A stretch of DNA of 64,000 nt from Vitellaria paradoxa (Eukaryota; Streptophyta; Magnoliopsida; Ericales; Sapotaceae), in contig CM034236.1 of assembly GCA_019916065.1 (NCBI GenBank), positions 26,626,457 through 26,690,456 of the forward strand. The letters run 5' to 3'. The position numbers and the translations under genes were made by a program. Shown here piece after piece: positions 10,489-22,499 of the stretch. The notes below the pieces were generated by a model that saw only the letters and a list, made by a program, of their open reading frames with translations, had not been told where the DNA came from and ran no database searches. How positions within the stretch are numbered: the stretch's first letter is position 1; each line of letters starts with the position of its first letter.

Positions 10489-12618
10489 TATCAGACAGCT
10501 CACCAGGCATCTCTTCCCACAGCTTCCTTGGCTCATCATGGTAATCCTACTGCTCATGTGTCTACCCTTTCACCAACTTCATGGATTATTGATTCTGGTG
10601 CTTCAGATCATATGTCTGGTATTTCATCATTGTTCTCTAATATTCAGCCTTCCTCTATCCCCAGTGTCACTACAGCTAATGGTTCATCTAACCCAGTTAA
10701 GGGTATCGGGAAAGTCTGTACATCTTTACCGTTATCCTCTGTTTTATATGTTCCTTCCTTGTCTTTTAATCTTCTATTTGTTAGTAAAATCACCAAACAA
10801 CTCAATTATTCAATGACTTTCTTTCCTGATTCTGTGGTTATTCAGGATTTAAAGACGAGGAAGAAGATTGGAAAAGGGCATGAAGCTCAGGGACTCTACT
10901 ATCTAAGTGGTTCATCTGCACCTCAGTCTACTACTTGTTCTGTTGTCGCTGCTCCCATTGAAGTTCACTGTCGTCTTGGTCATCCGTCTTTTGATAAATT
11001 AAAGTCTATGGTTCCCAGTTTGAGTCATATTCAGTCTTTGAATTGTGAGTCTTGTCAGTTAGGTAAGCATCACCGTGCTTCCTTCAGTCTTAGAGTCAAT
11101 AATCGATCTGCTAGTTCTTTTTATTTGGTCCATTCTGATGTATGGGGACCGAGTCGTGTTGTTTCAAAATTGGGGTTTAAGTATTTTGTCACTTTCATTG
11201 ATGATTTTTCTCGACTCACATGGATTTATCTAATGAAAGATCGTTCTGAGCTGTTCTCTATTTTTCAATCTTATTGTGCTGAAATAAAAACTCAATTTGA
11301 TGCTTCTATCAAAGTTCTTCGTAGTGATAATGCCAAAGAATATTTTTCCAAACCTTTCACTGACTTTATGTCCTCATTTGGCATGATTCATCAGTCTTCG
11401 TGTTCTCGTACTCCACAACAAAATGGAGTTGCTGAACGAAAGAACTTACATCTTGTTGAGACAGCTCGTTGTCTTATGTTTCACATGAAGGTTCCAAAAG
11501 TGTTTTGGGGGGATGCTATTCTCACTGCATGTCATTTAATTAATAGAATGCCATCTTCTGTTCTGCAAGGTCGTTCTCCTTATTCTGTAATGTTTTCTAC
11601 AACACCATTGTTTCCTCTTCCTCCACGCATCTTTGGATGTGTTGCTTTTGTTCATCAACTCGACAGTGGTACTGACAAGCTTGACCCTCGTGCTATTAAG
11701 TGTGTCTTTTTGGGATACTCTCGGTTACAAAAAGGATATCGATGTTACAGTCCGTCTCTTAATCGATACTTTGTCTGTGCTGATGTCTCCTTCTTTGAGA
11801 ATACTCCTTTCTTCTCTGATAACTCATCTTTAATTGATTTGAATGAGAGTCTTCCTTTTCCTGCGATTTCCCCTTTTCGTCTTTCACGTCCTAATTTGCA
11901 GGTTTACACCAGACGGCAGGTAGCTACTGAGTCTCTCCCTGAAGCTTCAGGCACTCCATCTTCTCCACCTCCGTCTTCAGATCCTACTCCTGAGCCAACA
12001 CTTAGTGATCTTGATCTTCCTGTTGCCCATCGAAAAGGTAAACGCACTTGCACTACCCATTCTATTTCCAATTTTGTTTCTTATTCATCCCTATCTCCCT
12101 CTTACTATGCTTTTGTTACCTCATTGTCTTCTGTATCCATTCCTAACTCTGTGTCTGAAGCATTGTCTCATTCCGGATGGCGTACTGCCATGGAAGAAGA
12201 AATGTTCGCCCTCCGAACCAATGATACTTGGGATCTGGTTGCTCTTCCTTCTGGCAAGTCAACAGTTGGTTGTCGATGGGTGTATAATGTCAAAGTTCAT
12301 CCTGATGGGTCTGTTGATAGGTTGAAAGCCAGGCTTGTTGCAAAGGGGTACACTCAAGTCTATGGGCTTGATTTTTTAGAGACTTTTTCTCCTGTGGCTA
12401 AGATTACGTCCGTTCGTCTTCTCATTTCCCTTGCAGTCACTTTCCACTGGACTCTTCATCAGCTTGATGTTAAGAATGCATTCTTGCATGGAGATCTTCT
12501 CGAAGAGGTGTACATGGAGCAACCTCCTGGATTTGTTGCTCAGGGGGAGTCTGGACTAGTGTGCAAATTAAAAGTCACTGTATGGCTTGAAGCAGTCCCC
12601 GCGAGCATGGTTTGGTAG
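10489..12618 (+). pseudogene. Copia-B pol, protease-integrase-RT N-terminal part
   Basis: In frame with gag. It shows protease WIIDSGASDHMSG (about 10580), pre-integrase zinc region (CRLGHPSFDKLK, CESCQLGKHHRA), integrase core (VHSDVWGPSRV, IDDFSRLTW, LRSDNAKEY, PQQNGVAERKN) and the first RT motifs ([31 protein letters not shown]). The frame shifts near 12571, where an A-run before the expected SLYGLKQSP is two bases short. The last residues before 12618 are out of frame. Confidence 0.92.
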
Positions 12619-13669
12619 ATTTAGTGATGTGGTGAAAGAATTTGGATTGATACGTTGTGGTGTTGATCATTCTGTTTTCTACCGTCATTCCTTACAGGGG
12701 AAGCTACTGGTGTATGTGGATGATATTGTGATAACAGGAAATGACACACAAGGGATTTTTGATCTGAAGATATTCCTTCAAACTAAGTTCAACACTAAGG
12801 ATCTGGGTCCGCTAAAGTATTTCCTAGGAATTGAGATTGCAAGGTCACATGAGGGTATTGCTCTCTCTCAGAGAAAATATGTTCTTGATCTGCTATCTGA
12901 AACTGGCATGTTAGGAACCAAACCTGTTGATACCCCAATGGATCCTAATACAAAGCTCCTTGTGGATAAGGGAGAATTATTAGCTAATCCGAGTAGATAT
13001 CGCAGGTTAGTTGGGAAGCTCAATTACCTGACAGTCACACGACCAGATATTTCATTTGCTACCAGCGTGGTCAGTCAATTCCTTGATGCACCTCGCTCCA
13101 GTCATTGGGATGCAATCATTCGTATTTTGAGGTATCTAAAAGGTGCACCACGACATGGTCTACTGTATCGAGATAATGGTCATACTCTTGTTCAAGGGTA
13201 TACAGATGCTGATTGGGCTGATTCTCCATCAGATAGAAGGTCCACTACTGGATATTGTATTTTTGTGGATAGAAATCTAGTATCCTGGAAGAGTAAGAAG
13301 CAAACTGTGGTGGCAAGATCAAGTGCAGAGTCAGAGTATAGAGCAATGGCTCATACGTCCTGTGAATTGATTTGGATGAGTCATATGTTAGAAGAGTTGG
13401 GAGTTACTGGCTCACAGCCTATGGAACTATTTTGTGATAATCAAGCTGCTGTCCATATAGCCTCTAATCCAGTGTTTCATGAAAGAACCAAACACATTGA
13501 AGTTGATTGTCACTTCATTAGGGAGAAGATTCTTCAAAATGTCATCAAAACTAGCCATGTAAAATCTGAGGATCAGTTAGCTGACTTATTCACTAAAGCC
13601 TTGGGTGGTGCTAGAGTAAGGTTTATTTGTAACAAGCTTGGAACATATGATATATATGCTCTAGCTTGA
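12587..13669 (+). pseudogene. Copia-B pol, RT C-terminal part and RNase H
   Basis: Continues pol after the 2-bp loss: KQSPRAWFGRF, YVDDIVITGND (RT catalytic pair), [10 protein letters not shown], then RNase H with TDADWADSPSDRRST, ARSSAESEYRAMAH, CDNQAAVHIASNP, KHIEVDCHFIREK, ending [11 protein letters not shown]. It is uninterrupted to its natural stop, which adjoins the polypurine tract GAGGGGGAG (13668-13676). Confidence 0.92.
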
Positions 13670-13676
13670 GGGGGAG

Positions 13677-13831
13677 TGTTAATGTACCTAGTTAATGTAG
13701 TTAATGTACAGATACATGTATTGTAAGGTGAAAGGACAGTGTAGGTGAGTCGAAAGGTTATCTTAGGATGTATATATATGTATACTCCCAGGCATGTTTC
13801 TAATAAGAAAAAGTTATTCAAGTTTACAACA
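13677..13831 (+). repeat. 3' LTR of Copia-B
   Basis: 155 bp, one visible substitution from the 5' LTR, followed by target duplication GTTGT. Confidence 0.95.
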
Positions 13832-13836
13832 GTTGT

Positions 13837-13892
13837 AATTAAAGTTGGATATATGAGAGAGATACAATTTTGATTCTTGTTAATAAATACAA
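13837..13892 (+). repeat. Copia-C LTR, right piece
   Basis: Continuation of the LTR begun at 8738, displaced by Copia-B. It reads GTAATTAAAGTTGG... up to about ...TTGTTAATAAATACA. The end is estimated. Confidence 0.55.
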
Positions 13893-14602
13893 ATGAGTCG
13901 AGGGCAACAAATATTGATTGCTAAATCAAATCAAACAGCGAGCAAGGAAATCAACACAGTCGTAAGGTTGACGACAGCAACAGCCCTCAACAAGTATCAA
14001 GCAAGCAAAAATTGAGCGAGGCCAATGAGGCAACAACCATCAATAGCCGAGAGAAAATTGAAGCATCAGTAACAATGATTGAGAAAACAAGCGACAAGAA
14101 TGGGTCATTAAGAATAAATGAAGCCGAGCATCCGATGGCGGTAAAAGATCCTCCTACATCAGGCGACCACTACCAAAGGTCGTCAAAGGAACAAGGAGGG
14201 CTCACGCGGCTACACTCGCATCACGGGCGAAAGTGAGTGAGATCTACTCTCAGGCTCTCTCGTTGGCACGTGGATGTACGTCAGACCATAGGAGGGAATA
14301 AACTGATGATGATTATGATCGCCAGAGGGAGTTGATTCTTTTTTGAGAAGCATGACCAACGTTGATGGCCAAAGGTAAGCTGGAGGCCAGAACTGTAGAT
14401 GCTGTTTTTTTTTATTTTTTTGGGTGTAATAGCTCTTATACCAAGTTAAGGAATTGAGTAGAAAAATTAGGAAGCTTAATCAGCCTCCCTCTCTATCATT
14501 GTATTTATAATAAAGGATTATAGCTAAAAGAGAAAATTACAATCAACCCTAATCACGCTCAATCAACTACAGTATCTTCTAGAATTTTCTAACACTCTAA
14601 CA
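13893..14602 (-). mobile_element. Antisense Copia leader plus 5' LTR remnant
   Basis: On the minus strand, an LTR-like segment (14444-14602, beginning TGTTAG and ending ...CTTAACT) is followed by TGGTATAAGAGC (14432-14443), a primer site with one change from TGGTATCAGAGC. A GC-richer leader-like stretch follows down to about 13900. No coding part is seen, so this is the 5' end of a truncated element, or a solo remnant. It truncates the duplicated KEA segment that lies to its right. Confidence 0.6.
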
Positions 14603-14725
14603 AATATAATATGTTAGGTTAAAGGAAAAGCATTTAAGGATTTCACCTGTTGATTTTGTGTTTCAGCATTAAAGTCAGCACTTAGTTTTGTTGTACTAAC
14701 GATGCTTAGTTTTTGTTTTACTTAC
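14603..14725. other. KEA intron remnant, no gene
   Basis: AT-rich sequence between the antisense Copia remnant and KEA exon copy A, read as intron. It contains the downstream side of a GTAAGT donor (minus strand, 14720-14725). Confidence 0.5.
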
Positions 14726-14822
14726 AATTTTTCCATGGATATGATCATATGACTCATTGAATAACGCCAGAAGTACCACCCAATACATGAAGCAGTGCGG
14801 ATAGCAAACCAACAGCACAGTC
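14726..14822 (-). pseudogene. KEA exon 'DCAVGLL', duplicated copy A
   Basis: Reads DCAVGLLSALLHVLGGTSGV then IQ and a stop. The KEA family has DCAVGLLFALLPVLGGTSG here. The donor GTAAGT follows at 14725-14720. The acceptor reads CAA instead of CAG. This copy is closer to the family consensus than copy B (26139-26221). Confidence 0.8.
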
Positions 14823-15016
14823 TTGACATGTAAAAAAGAGCACAACACTTGGGGGAGCAAAGAATTTTATGCAAAAGAAAATCGAAAGTTCACAAGCAAT
14901 AAAGATTTGTAGCATTTACTGATTTCATAAATATGAAGTGTAGGCAACAAATTAGTTTTCGTCAGAAAGATTACCATAACAACAAAAGAATTGTGAAATA
15001 GGAGGAAGATAAAAAC

Positions 15017-15093
15017 CAGCAAAATAAGCCTACCAACTGTAACCTGTCCATGAAGAGCACTAATACCATTTCTTTCCATCAAAAATTTCAAAC
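15017..15093 (-). pseudogene. KEA exon 'KFLMERN', duplicated copy A
   Basis: Reads KFLMERNGISALHGQVTVG then RLILL, against VLKFLMERNSISA... in copy B. The start is altered (GCAAGTTTG instead of GCAGGTTTTG), so the first codons and acceptor are damaged. Confidence 0.8.
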
Positions 15094-15550
15094 TTGCAAG
15101 AGAAACAAGGTAAAATTGCTTTCGCACATAGATAACAACAAATAAGCTTTAAAAATTCTATAAAAGGAAAAAAGCCACGCACCAACAGCCATGAAAACTA
15201 ATTACACCAGCAAAACTAAGCTCCAAAGAAACTTGTTACCAAGGGGGCCATTCATATGCTTTTTTCACCATTCCAGAAAATTTAAAACCCAAATTCATAA
15301 GTATATGCTACCCTTTAAAGCAAATAAGGTAAGGCACCAATACCAACAGAACCTCCCCTCCCCCTCCCCCCCCCCCCAAAAAAAAAGAAAATTACATATA
15401 TATATACATACTTTACCTTGGCCACCTCCTCTCACTCAAATTTCTAGGGCCACCACTTACCCCAAAGACACCCATAACACTATTTTCTATTATAATAAAA
15501 AAAAGTTTTCAATAATGACAATCTGATTTTGGGAAGAAGGTTTATGGTAA

Positions 15551-15857
15551 GTTGGTGTTGTTATGTAAGAAGAATAGAAAATTCATTGATCACCTCTTTT
15601 GTGGATTTTTTAGGCCTAAAAAATTATGGGACCTGATTCTTTCATGTTTTAACAGGAAATGGATCTTTTCCAAGGAGGCAAAACAAACATTTGAAGGTTG
15701 GCTGTGTAACTTTTTGTTTTTGGTTGAGGACATGGTGGTTTTAGTATTGAGAATGATATTTCTTTAAATCATTTTGTATTTATAACTGGGGTGGAACCAT
15801 GGAATTCCCTTGATAACCATTTCAATGAATTTTAATTATCAAAAAAAAAAAAAACAA
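15551..15857 (+). mobile_element. Old 5'-truncated L1 fragment (zf-RVT region), copy A
   Basis: The plus-strand frame gives VLLCKKNRKFIDHLFCGFF and KLWDLILSCFNRKWIFSKEA, the zinc-binding tail of plant L1 ORF2. A short 3' UTR ending TTAATTATC and poly(A) (15841-15857) follow. The same fragment is in the duplicated copy B, so it was inserted before the duplication. Confidence 0.75.
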
Positions 15858-16150
15858 AACAAAACAAAAGCTCTCTATCCACAATTTCTGGATTTTGACA
15901 TTATCAAATGGTTCATCCATTTAATTGATGTTTATAATGCACCCATGTTAGCACAGAAGCATGATGGCATCTAAGACAATGGCTAGACTTGCTATACTAA
16001 AAACATGTTCATAAAATGAATGGAGCTGAGACAAGATGGTTATTAATTTCATGTATATATATATATATGCCATGTTGTCGTTGTATTATGTCCCAGGTCC
16101 ATGCTTCTTACGCTGAGATATTTACCTACTAATGGAAAAAGGGGGTTGAC
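15858..16150. other. KEA intron sequence, no gene
   Basis: AT-rich sequence shared with 27256-27560, including a (TA)n run at 16053-16067. Nothing coding is seen. Confidence 0.6.
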
Positions 16151-16167
16151 TGGTGACCAAAAAGTCG

Positions 16168-16230
16168 TTATATAAACATCCCAATGCTGGCAAGGAAAAG
16201 TGCAGCAAAGAAGTTGCAAATGAGCTTAAC
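16168..16230 (-). pseudogene. KEA exon 'NFFAALFLASIGM'
   Basis: Minus strand reads VKLICNFFAALFLASIGMFI and then a stop. The KEA consensus is VEPIRNFFAALFLASIGML. The preceding bases are TTTTAC instead of an AG acceptor. Homology ends within a few bases of the duplication breakpoint (about 16165). Confidence 0.75.
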
Positions 16231-17343
16231 GTAAAAAGGTAAAGAATGACTAACAAATCAAAATCAATTTGATTTGGTCATGTAGTTTCAACAAGGAAAG
16301 ACCACAACCCACAAAATATTTATTAGGTGCAATAAATTAACATAGTACATAAAGACTTGATAGATATTTGAGTTAAGTACTAGAATTTTGTTGAAGGAAT
16401 TAAGCCACCAACACCCATTACCCATCGCGTGTGCAAAACAGAGAGAGAGAGAGAGAGAACAAAGATTCTCCTTGTTTTTTTTCTTCTTTTTTTGGTAATT
16501 AGAGAACAAAGATTCATATATTTCAACAAGTAAGATATGGCAATAACAAAGATTCATACATTTCAATAGGTAAGATATGTGTTTGGCTCACTATTACATA
16601 TGATCTCCATAATACTCCAGAAAAACGTCACGGGTGGATTGCCAATTAGGAAGGGCCAAGGATAAAAGGAAGAAAGTTGTAAAAAATTGTCTTAACCTTG
16701 TCTTATAAATAGCACCATAACTCATTTGGAACATGCAACCAATACATAAGCTTAAGGAGACAAAAACAAATCTAAGATTGAAAAAGAAGTGCAATATTAG
16801 GACTCTATAATTTATACATATGATGGCTAACCAAGCTTAAAAAGTGTGAAATAATTTGGCCAAAGGATAAAACAAATAGCTCTAGTTGACAAAAATTAAC
16901 CATGATGTTGGTAAGGTAAGAAGCCAATTTTTTTTTTTTTTTTTTTTTTTTTTTGATAAGCCAAAAACTAATAATATGCTCCAAATCTTTTTCATCTCCT
17001 CAAAAATGAAATGACACATTGAAAAGAAAATGAATTTTAAGGAGATCTAAATACAAGACACAGCTTAATGCCTTTTAAGTGTAAATTTCAACTTTCATTT
17101 ATATTCTACAAATTACAATTTATCAAGAAAATTTTGGAACAGTACTACGGAAGTTAATTTAAATATATACATTTTGCGGTCAATGTTTCTTTCTACCTCT
17201 ACATGATAAATTATTATAAATGCAACACCGCCAAGTTCACAAATTTTTATATTGAAGGGGAAATTTCCTGCAGTGCATTCAAGCAAATACTGTTTTGTAT
17301 TCTTTGTATATTCCCCAAAGATTGTTTGTGATTTTATCATTTT
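16231..17343. other. Intron-like AT-rich DNA, no gene
   Basis: No exon with family similarity found on either strand. It contains a (GA)n run at 16440-16459, a short repeated 'ACAAAGATTCATA' unit near 16508-16562 and T30 at 16928-16954. The T30 is flanked by AAGCCAA on both sides (16921-16927 and 16958-16964), perhaps another tail-only insertion. Confidence 0.5.
16469..16500 (-). mobile_element. Tail-only L1-type insertion
   Basis: A 32-bp insert, minus strand AATTACC then A-rich, is flanked by a perfect 15-bp duplication AGAGAACAAAGATTC (16454-16468 and 16501-16515). AATTACC plus poly(A) is the same 3' terminus as LINE-4 (63431-63450). Confidence 0.85.
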
Positions 17344-17530
17344 AGTTGAGAAAAAGGGAGAGATTGAATAAATCCTCTCTTCTCCCTTAAATTTTATTTA
17401 TAGTGAAGGTTTACATCAAATTAGGAAATAGGAAAATAGGAAACGAAACAAATCACTCCTATATTATAATCAATCATATCTATATTCTAAGGAAATAGAA
17501 TAAATTAAGCATATATTATATATTCTAACA
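17344..17530 (-). repeat. 3' LTR of Copia-A2
   Basis: Lies left because the element is antisense. It is followed on the right by the polypurine tract complement CGCCCCCTC (17531-17539). Confidence 0.9.
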
Positions 17531-17537
17531 CGCCCCC

Positions 17538-19350
17538 TCAAGCTGAAGCATATAAGTTGAAAATGTCCAGCTTGGATGTGAAACTTTGAAATGCAGAACG
17601 AGACAATGGCTTGGTGAGAAGATCAGCCAATTGAGAAGAGAATCGAACAAATAAAGTACTCAACTCTTTGCGGAGTAGCAAATCACGTATAAAATGACAA
17701 TCAACCTCAATATGTTTTGTACGCTCATGAAACACAAGATTGTTGGTAATAAAGATAGCAGCTTAATTGTCACAATACATTTCCATAGGAGCAGGAACAT
17801 CAATACCAAAATCACGAAAGAGTAACCAAACCTAAAGCATCTCAGAAGCAGTGTGAGCCATAATATGATACTCAGCTTCGGCACTAGAACAAGCCACAAC
17901 TTATTGTTTCTTACTATGCCATGTAACCAAATTACCACCAACAAAGGTACAGTAACCCGAGGTTGAACACCGATTACTCCGATTGCCAGCCCAATCAGCA
18001 TCACTATAACTAGTAACAAATAAGGAAGAAGAGAGACGATATAGAAGTCCACGAGCAGGAGAATGCTTCAAATACCGTAGAATCCGACAAACAGCCTCAA
18101 AATGCGGAAGACGAGAACTATGCATGAATTGGCTGACTACCCCCACAGCATAGGTGATATCAGGACGAGTAACAGTGAGATAAATAAGCTTTCTCACATG
18201 ACGACGATAACGACCCACATCAGAAAAGGGCTCACTCGAAGTAACATCTAACTTAGTAGATGGGTCCATAGGAGTATCAGCAGGACGAGCACTGAGAAGA
18301 CCAGTTTCAGAGAGTAAATTCAGGACATACTTGCGTTGACAAAGTGAGATGCTTTGTGAAGAGCGGGCAATTTCAATTCCAAGGAAGTAACGAAGTCGAC
18401 CCAGATCTTTGGTATGAAATTGAGTAGCAAGATACTGTTTCAAATCCATAATACCCTTGACATCATCACCAGAAATAATAATGTCATCCATATAGACAAT
18501 TAATATAATAGTGCCAGAAGATTTTCGTCGTACAAAGACTAAATGATCAGCAGTAGAACGAGTATACCTAATATCAAAAAGAACAGAGCTGAAACGATCA
18601 AACCAAGTCCTAGGATATTGTTTCAGATCATATAAAGCACACCGTAAGCGACACAAGATGCTCACTACCAGGGATACTATAACCAGGAGGTTGATCCATA
18701 TAGACTTCTTCCTGAAGTTTTCCATGAAGGAATGCATTATTAATGTCAAGCTGATATAAGGGCTAAGAGCGACTTACAGCAACAGCAAGAAGAATCCGGA
18801 CTGAGTTCAGACAAGCAACATGAGAGAAAGTCTCTGAATAGTCAACACCATACGTCTGAGTGTACCCTTTGGCTACCAACTGAGCTTTAAAACGCTCAAC
18901 TGAACCATCTGGAAGATATTTAACAGTATAAACCCCGCGACAACCTACGGTTCGTTTGCCAATAGGTAGAGAGGTGAGCTCTCATGTCTGATTCTGATGA
19001 AGAGCATGCATTTCTTCATCCATTGCGTGTTTCCATCCCGAAATATACAAGGCCTGTTGTTAAGTAGAAAGAACAAAAACAGAAAACAAGGCACAAACAA
19101 AGGAAGACAAGGAAGAGGAAAGCCGATGGTAAGATACAAAATTAGCAATAGGATATTGAGTGCAAGTACGATTACCTTTTCGTAAAGCAATAGGCAGGTT
19201 AGAAGAAGGAGAAGAATCAGGTACCTCAGACGAAGGAGTGGGATCCACCGGCAAGGGAAGAATGACCTTCCTATCAGGATCACGTCGATAAACCTATTGC
19301 AGAGGAGCAAGAGCAAAGGCAGGAACAAAAGGTTCAAACTGAACTAATGA
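17538..19350 (-). pseudogene. Copia-A2 reverse transcriptase and RNase H
   Basis: Minus-strand pieces give RT ([24 protein letters not shown], the family YVDD changed to YMDD) and RNase H ([27 protein letters not shown], ending in the LDIFNLYASA-like tail). Several glutamine-to-stop changes and small indels separate the pieces (for example near 18655 and 18770). Confidence 0.88.
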
Positions 19351-19353
19351 TTC

Positions 19354-20859
19354 TCAAGCTGTGGAGGGGTTAGTAGTAGGAATAAGTGAGGTAGACTGGG
19401 ATATGGGAACATAAGTAGAAAATAAGGGAGCAGGAAGAGTAGGAGAGTGCGCCCCCTCACGAGAAGCAATAAGATCAGAAGATAAAAGGTCACCACTAGG
19501 AGAAAAGAAAAGAGTAGATTCAAAAAAGGTGACATCTACACTCACAAAGTAACGTCGGGAAGGAGGGTGGTAACAACGATAACCTTTTTGACTGCGGGAA
19601 TATCCTGAGAAGATACGCTTACGAGAATGAGGTGAGAGTTTGTTTTGATTAGGATCAAGTATATGGACAAAGGCAACACTACCAAAGGTACAAGGAGAAA
19701 GAGGAAAGGGTGACCGATTTGGATAAAGAAGAGAGAATGGAGATTTATTGGACAGTATAGGTGCAGGGACCGTATTAATTAGATAACAGGCAGTGAGGAC
19801 AGCATCTACCCAAAAAGATTTAGGAACATACATGTGAAACATTAGAGTACGAGCAACATCTAGCAAATAGCGATTTTTGCATTCAGCAACACCATCTTGT
19901 TGAGATGTGCGAGGACAAGTAGTTTGGTAGATAATGCCCCTATCAGCACAAAAATTATGAACAACCGTCTGAATATATTCCAATGCATTATCAGAATGAA
20001 AGACTTTAATTCCTTTGTTGAATTAAGTAACAATTTCATTGTAAAAATGAGAAATAACAGAAGGTAAATTAGACCGTTGTCCTATTAAAAAAAGCCATGT
20101 CATTCGGGAAAAATCATCAACAAATATCACGAAATATGAAAAACCATTAACACTAAAAAGGCGGGCAGGGCCCCAAACATTTGTATGAATAACATCAAAA
20201 GGTTCAGACTCACGACCAACACTAAGGCTAGGAAAAGAATTACAGTGATACTTGTCAAGTTGACAAGCTTCACATTCAAGACTAGACACTGAACTTAAAT
20301 TAAGAAAAAGTAGCTTCAATCTAGCTAAATATGGATGGCCAAGACAAACGTGCCACTGGAGAGGAGAGACAGAGGTGTGAAGAACTGTAGTAGCTAGCTG
20401 CTTTGGAGGATGATCACGATCAAGATAATAAAGACCATCCTTCTCATGTCCTGAACCAATTATCTTCTTCGTTGTGAGGTCCTGAAAAACATAAGAAGTA
20501 GGAAAGAAGGTTATAAAACAATTTAATAATTTGGTTAATTGATTGACAGACAGTAAATTAAAGGGGAAGTGTGGTACATAAAGACTTGAGGGGAGATCAA
20601 GAGATGATGAGGGATGAAGAGTCCCTCTGCCAGACACAGGACGAGAAGAACCATCAACTAACACAATACTATGATTAACACTACTAAGATTAGATAATAA
20701 GGAGGAATTATCAGACATATGCGAGCTGGCTCCAGAATCGATGATCCGGGGGGGAGAAGATGAGGCTACAAGAGCTGGTTTACCTGAGTTGACCAAAGTA
20801 GCTGGTTTACCTGAGTTGGCCAAAGTAGCAATGGAAGATGAAGGATTAAAAGCACACAA
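19354..20859 (-). pseudogene. Copia-A2 protease and integrase
   Basis: The minus strand shows protease (RIIDSGASSHMSDN), pre-integrase zinc region (CLGHPYLARLK, CEACQLDKYH) and integrase core (TNVWGPARLFSV, VDDFSRMTW; continuing in 19354-19983 with SQQDGVAECKNR). A stop/indel near 20020 separates the two frames. Confidence 0.88.
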
Positions 20860-21840
20860 AGACTGAATGAGCTCTTGAAACTGTGATGAGCTTAAAGTAA
20901 TTGTCTCTTGAGAATTAGACGCGGTAGCTCCATTATTAGACGCTAGAAGTGACGAATTAGCACGATCAGAGACATGGTGTGCTTGTTCAAGCTTCCCATA
21001 TTTCTTCCAACAGTAAGGCTCAGTATGATGGGTACCGCCGCAAAGATCACACTTGCAGTCACCTTGACCATTTGATGAACGTCCTCCAGCACAAGAACCA
21101 CCACGAGTATTACGTCCACCACGAGTGCCACGGGAATTACCTTGGGAAGAACCTCATCGATTATGATGACTAATAAGTGTTGAAGAATCAGTAGAGGACA
21201 CTGAATGATCATTAGCCATGGATGGATGGCTACCTAATGATGACCTTTGTATACGGGCATAAGCACTAGCAACGGTAGAAAGAGTTTTACTCGCTAAAAT
21301 TTGATCTGTAAATCTTCTAAGTGCAGGATTAAGGCTAGATAAAAAGTTTGCAGTCATGAATTCTTCCCAATACTTTCTTTGTTGTGTTAAGTCCTCACTG
21401 AACGGTCTGTATTGTAATAACTGCTCCTATAAGCTCTTCAAGTGACTGCAGTAATCAGACAACGATCTCTCGCCCTGTTTTGCAGAGAACAACTGCTCAT
21501 ACAACTCATAGACTTGAGAGATATTACTTTTCTAGGAATAGGATTCTGCAAGACAATCCTAGATCTTCTTAGATGAATCACAAAACTCAACCGCAGTAGC
21601 AACTGAATCCTTTAGACTATGCCATAATAGTCCCATAACAATTGCATCCTCGCTCATCCAAACATGATACCGAGAATCAGTAGACGAAGGTGGCTCATCA
21701 GTAATATATTGTAATTTGTCCTTTTCTCGAAGAAAGGTCTTTACAGCATGTGCCTAACTTAAATAATTCACACCATTTAATTTTTTCGGTGTAATAAAAC
21801 AAGGAACATCATCTGCTTTTAAGAAAACATATAGAGGCAT
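20860..21840 (-). pseudogene. Copia-A2 gag
   Basis: Probable start MPLYVFLKADDVPCF at 21840. It is followed by a UBN2-type gag (LNGVNYLS, TANFLSSLNPALRRF), a glycine/arginine-rich stretch and the CCHC knuckle CDLCGGTHHTEPYC near 21045. Several in-frame stops are present. It preserves the gag N-terminal region that Copia-A1 has lost. Confidence 0.8.
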
Positions 21841-22487
21841 GATTGGAGTAGTATCTTCAGATTGACATATTTAATAACAATCAAAATATCCAGCACAGTC
21901 GTCAAAAAAAAAAAAGAGGAACCAAACAAGAGAAACCTCTGCAGCCGTTTGAAATTGCAGAGCAACAGGAATCAACGCCACAGCAGTAGCAAGATCAACC
22001 AATAAAATAACAACAATCAACGCCACGGCAACAGCAAGATCAATCGATAAAATAATCAAGGTGGCAGCACTGCTCGGACAAAAGAAATCAGAGGAAAAAA
22101 ATGAACGGCTACGGACAACAAAGACGAGGACGACCGTGCTTATATTCGAATCAACAAAACATCAAGCCAAAGGGCAGCAACAAAGTTGCCTGCCCTAGGC
22201 GAACTCCGTCGAGGGTCGCCGAAAAACTTCCAGGAGGGGACGTGTGGGATCTGGACACCTCGGACGACCCGCGCATGAAGGCGCGTGACTCACCGTCGAG
22301 CAATGACTCTGGCGGGACTGTGATCGTCAGCCGCCAACGAGCCTCTTGGAGTGATTGAAAGTCAAATCTGATGGCCGGAGAGCTAGACGCCAGCGACGGA
22401 CAGTACTGCTACAATACTACTATAGTACTGCGCTAGGGTTTTTTTCTATTTTCTCTCTCTCCTTTTTTTTGTGTGGAGCTAGAGGTG

Positions 22488-22499
22488 GCTCTGATACCA
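22488..22499 (-). other. Primer binding site, Copia-A2
   Basis: Complement of TGGTATCAGAGC, adjacent to the 5' LTR at 22500. Confidence 0.95.

Larger units (their letters stand above)
8917..13831 (+). mobile_element. Copia-B, young Ty1/Copia retrotransposon
   Basis: Identical-length LTRs (155 bp) bound a complete gag-pol interior, with target duplication GTTGT at 8912-8916 and 13832-13836. I see one difference between the LTRs (A at 9007, G at 13767), so the insertion is recent on a plant scale. The host site is the LTR of Copia-C. Two lesions disable it: an in-frame TAG between gag and pol (10486-10488) and a 2-bp deletion in the RT region near 12571. Confidence 0.97.
14726..16165 (-). repeat. 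Segmental duplication of a KEA gene section, copy A
   Basis: Aligns in the same orientation with 26139-27575 through two KEA exons, their introns, an old L1 3' fragment and flanking sequence such as TTTACCTACT. Divergence looks like roughly 10 percent. The right-hand limit is near 16165, where copy B continues into its own upstream intron but copy A abuts the NFFAALFLASIGM exon. Confidence 0.85.

Noticed and set aside
15355..15390. Poly(C)-poly(A) runs, also at 26795-26817, as possible tail-only insertions
   Set aside because: No direct duplication could be seen on either side; left as simple repeats in the duplicated KEA segment.
16141..16180. TATATAAAC motif that looks like a TATA box
   Set aside because: It lies on the complement of the KEA NFFAALFLASIGM exon end and has no gene downstream.
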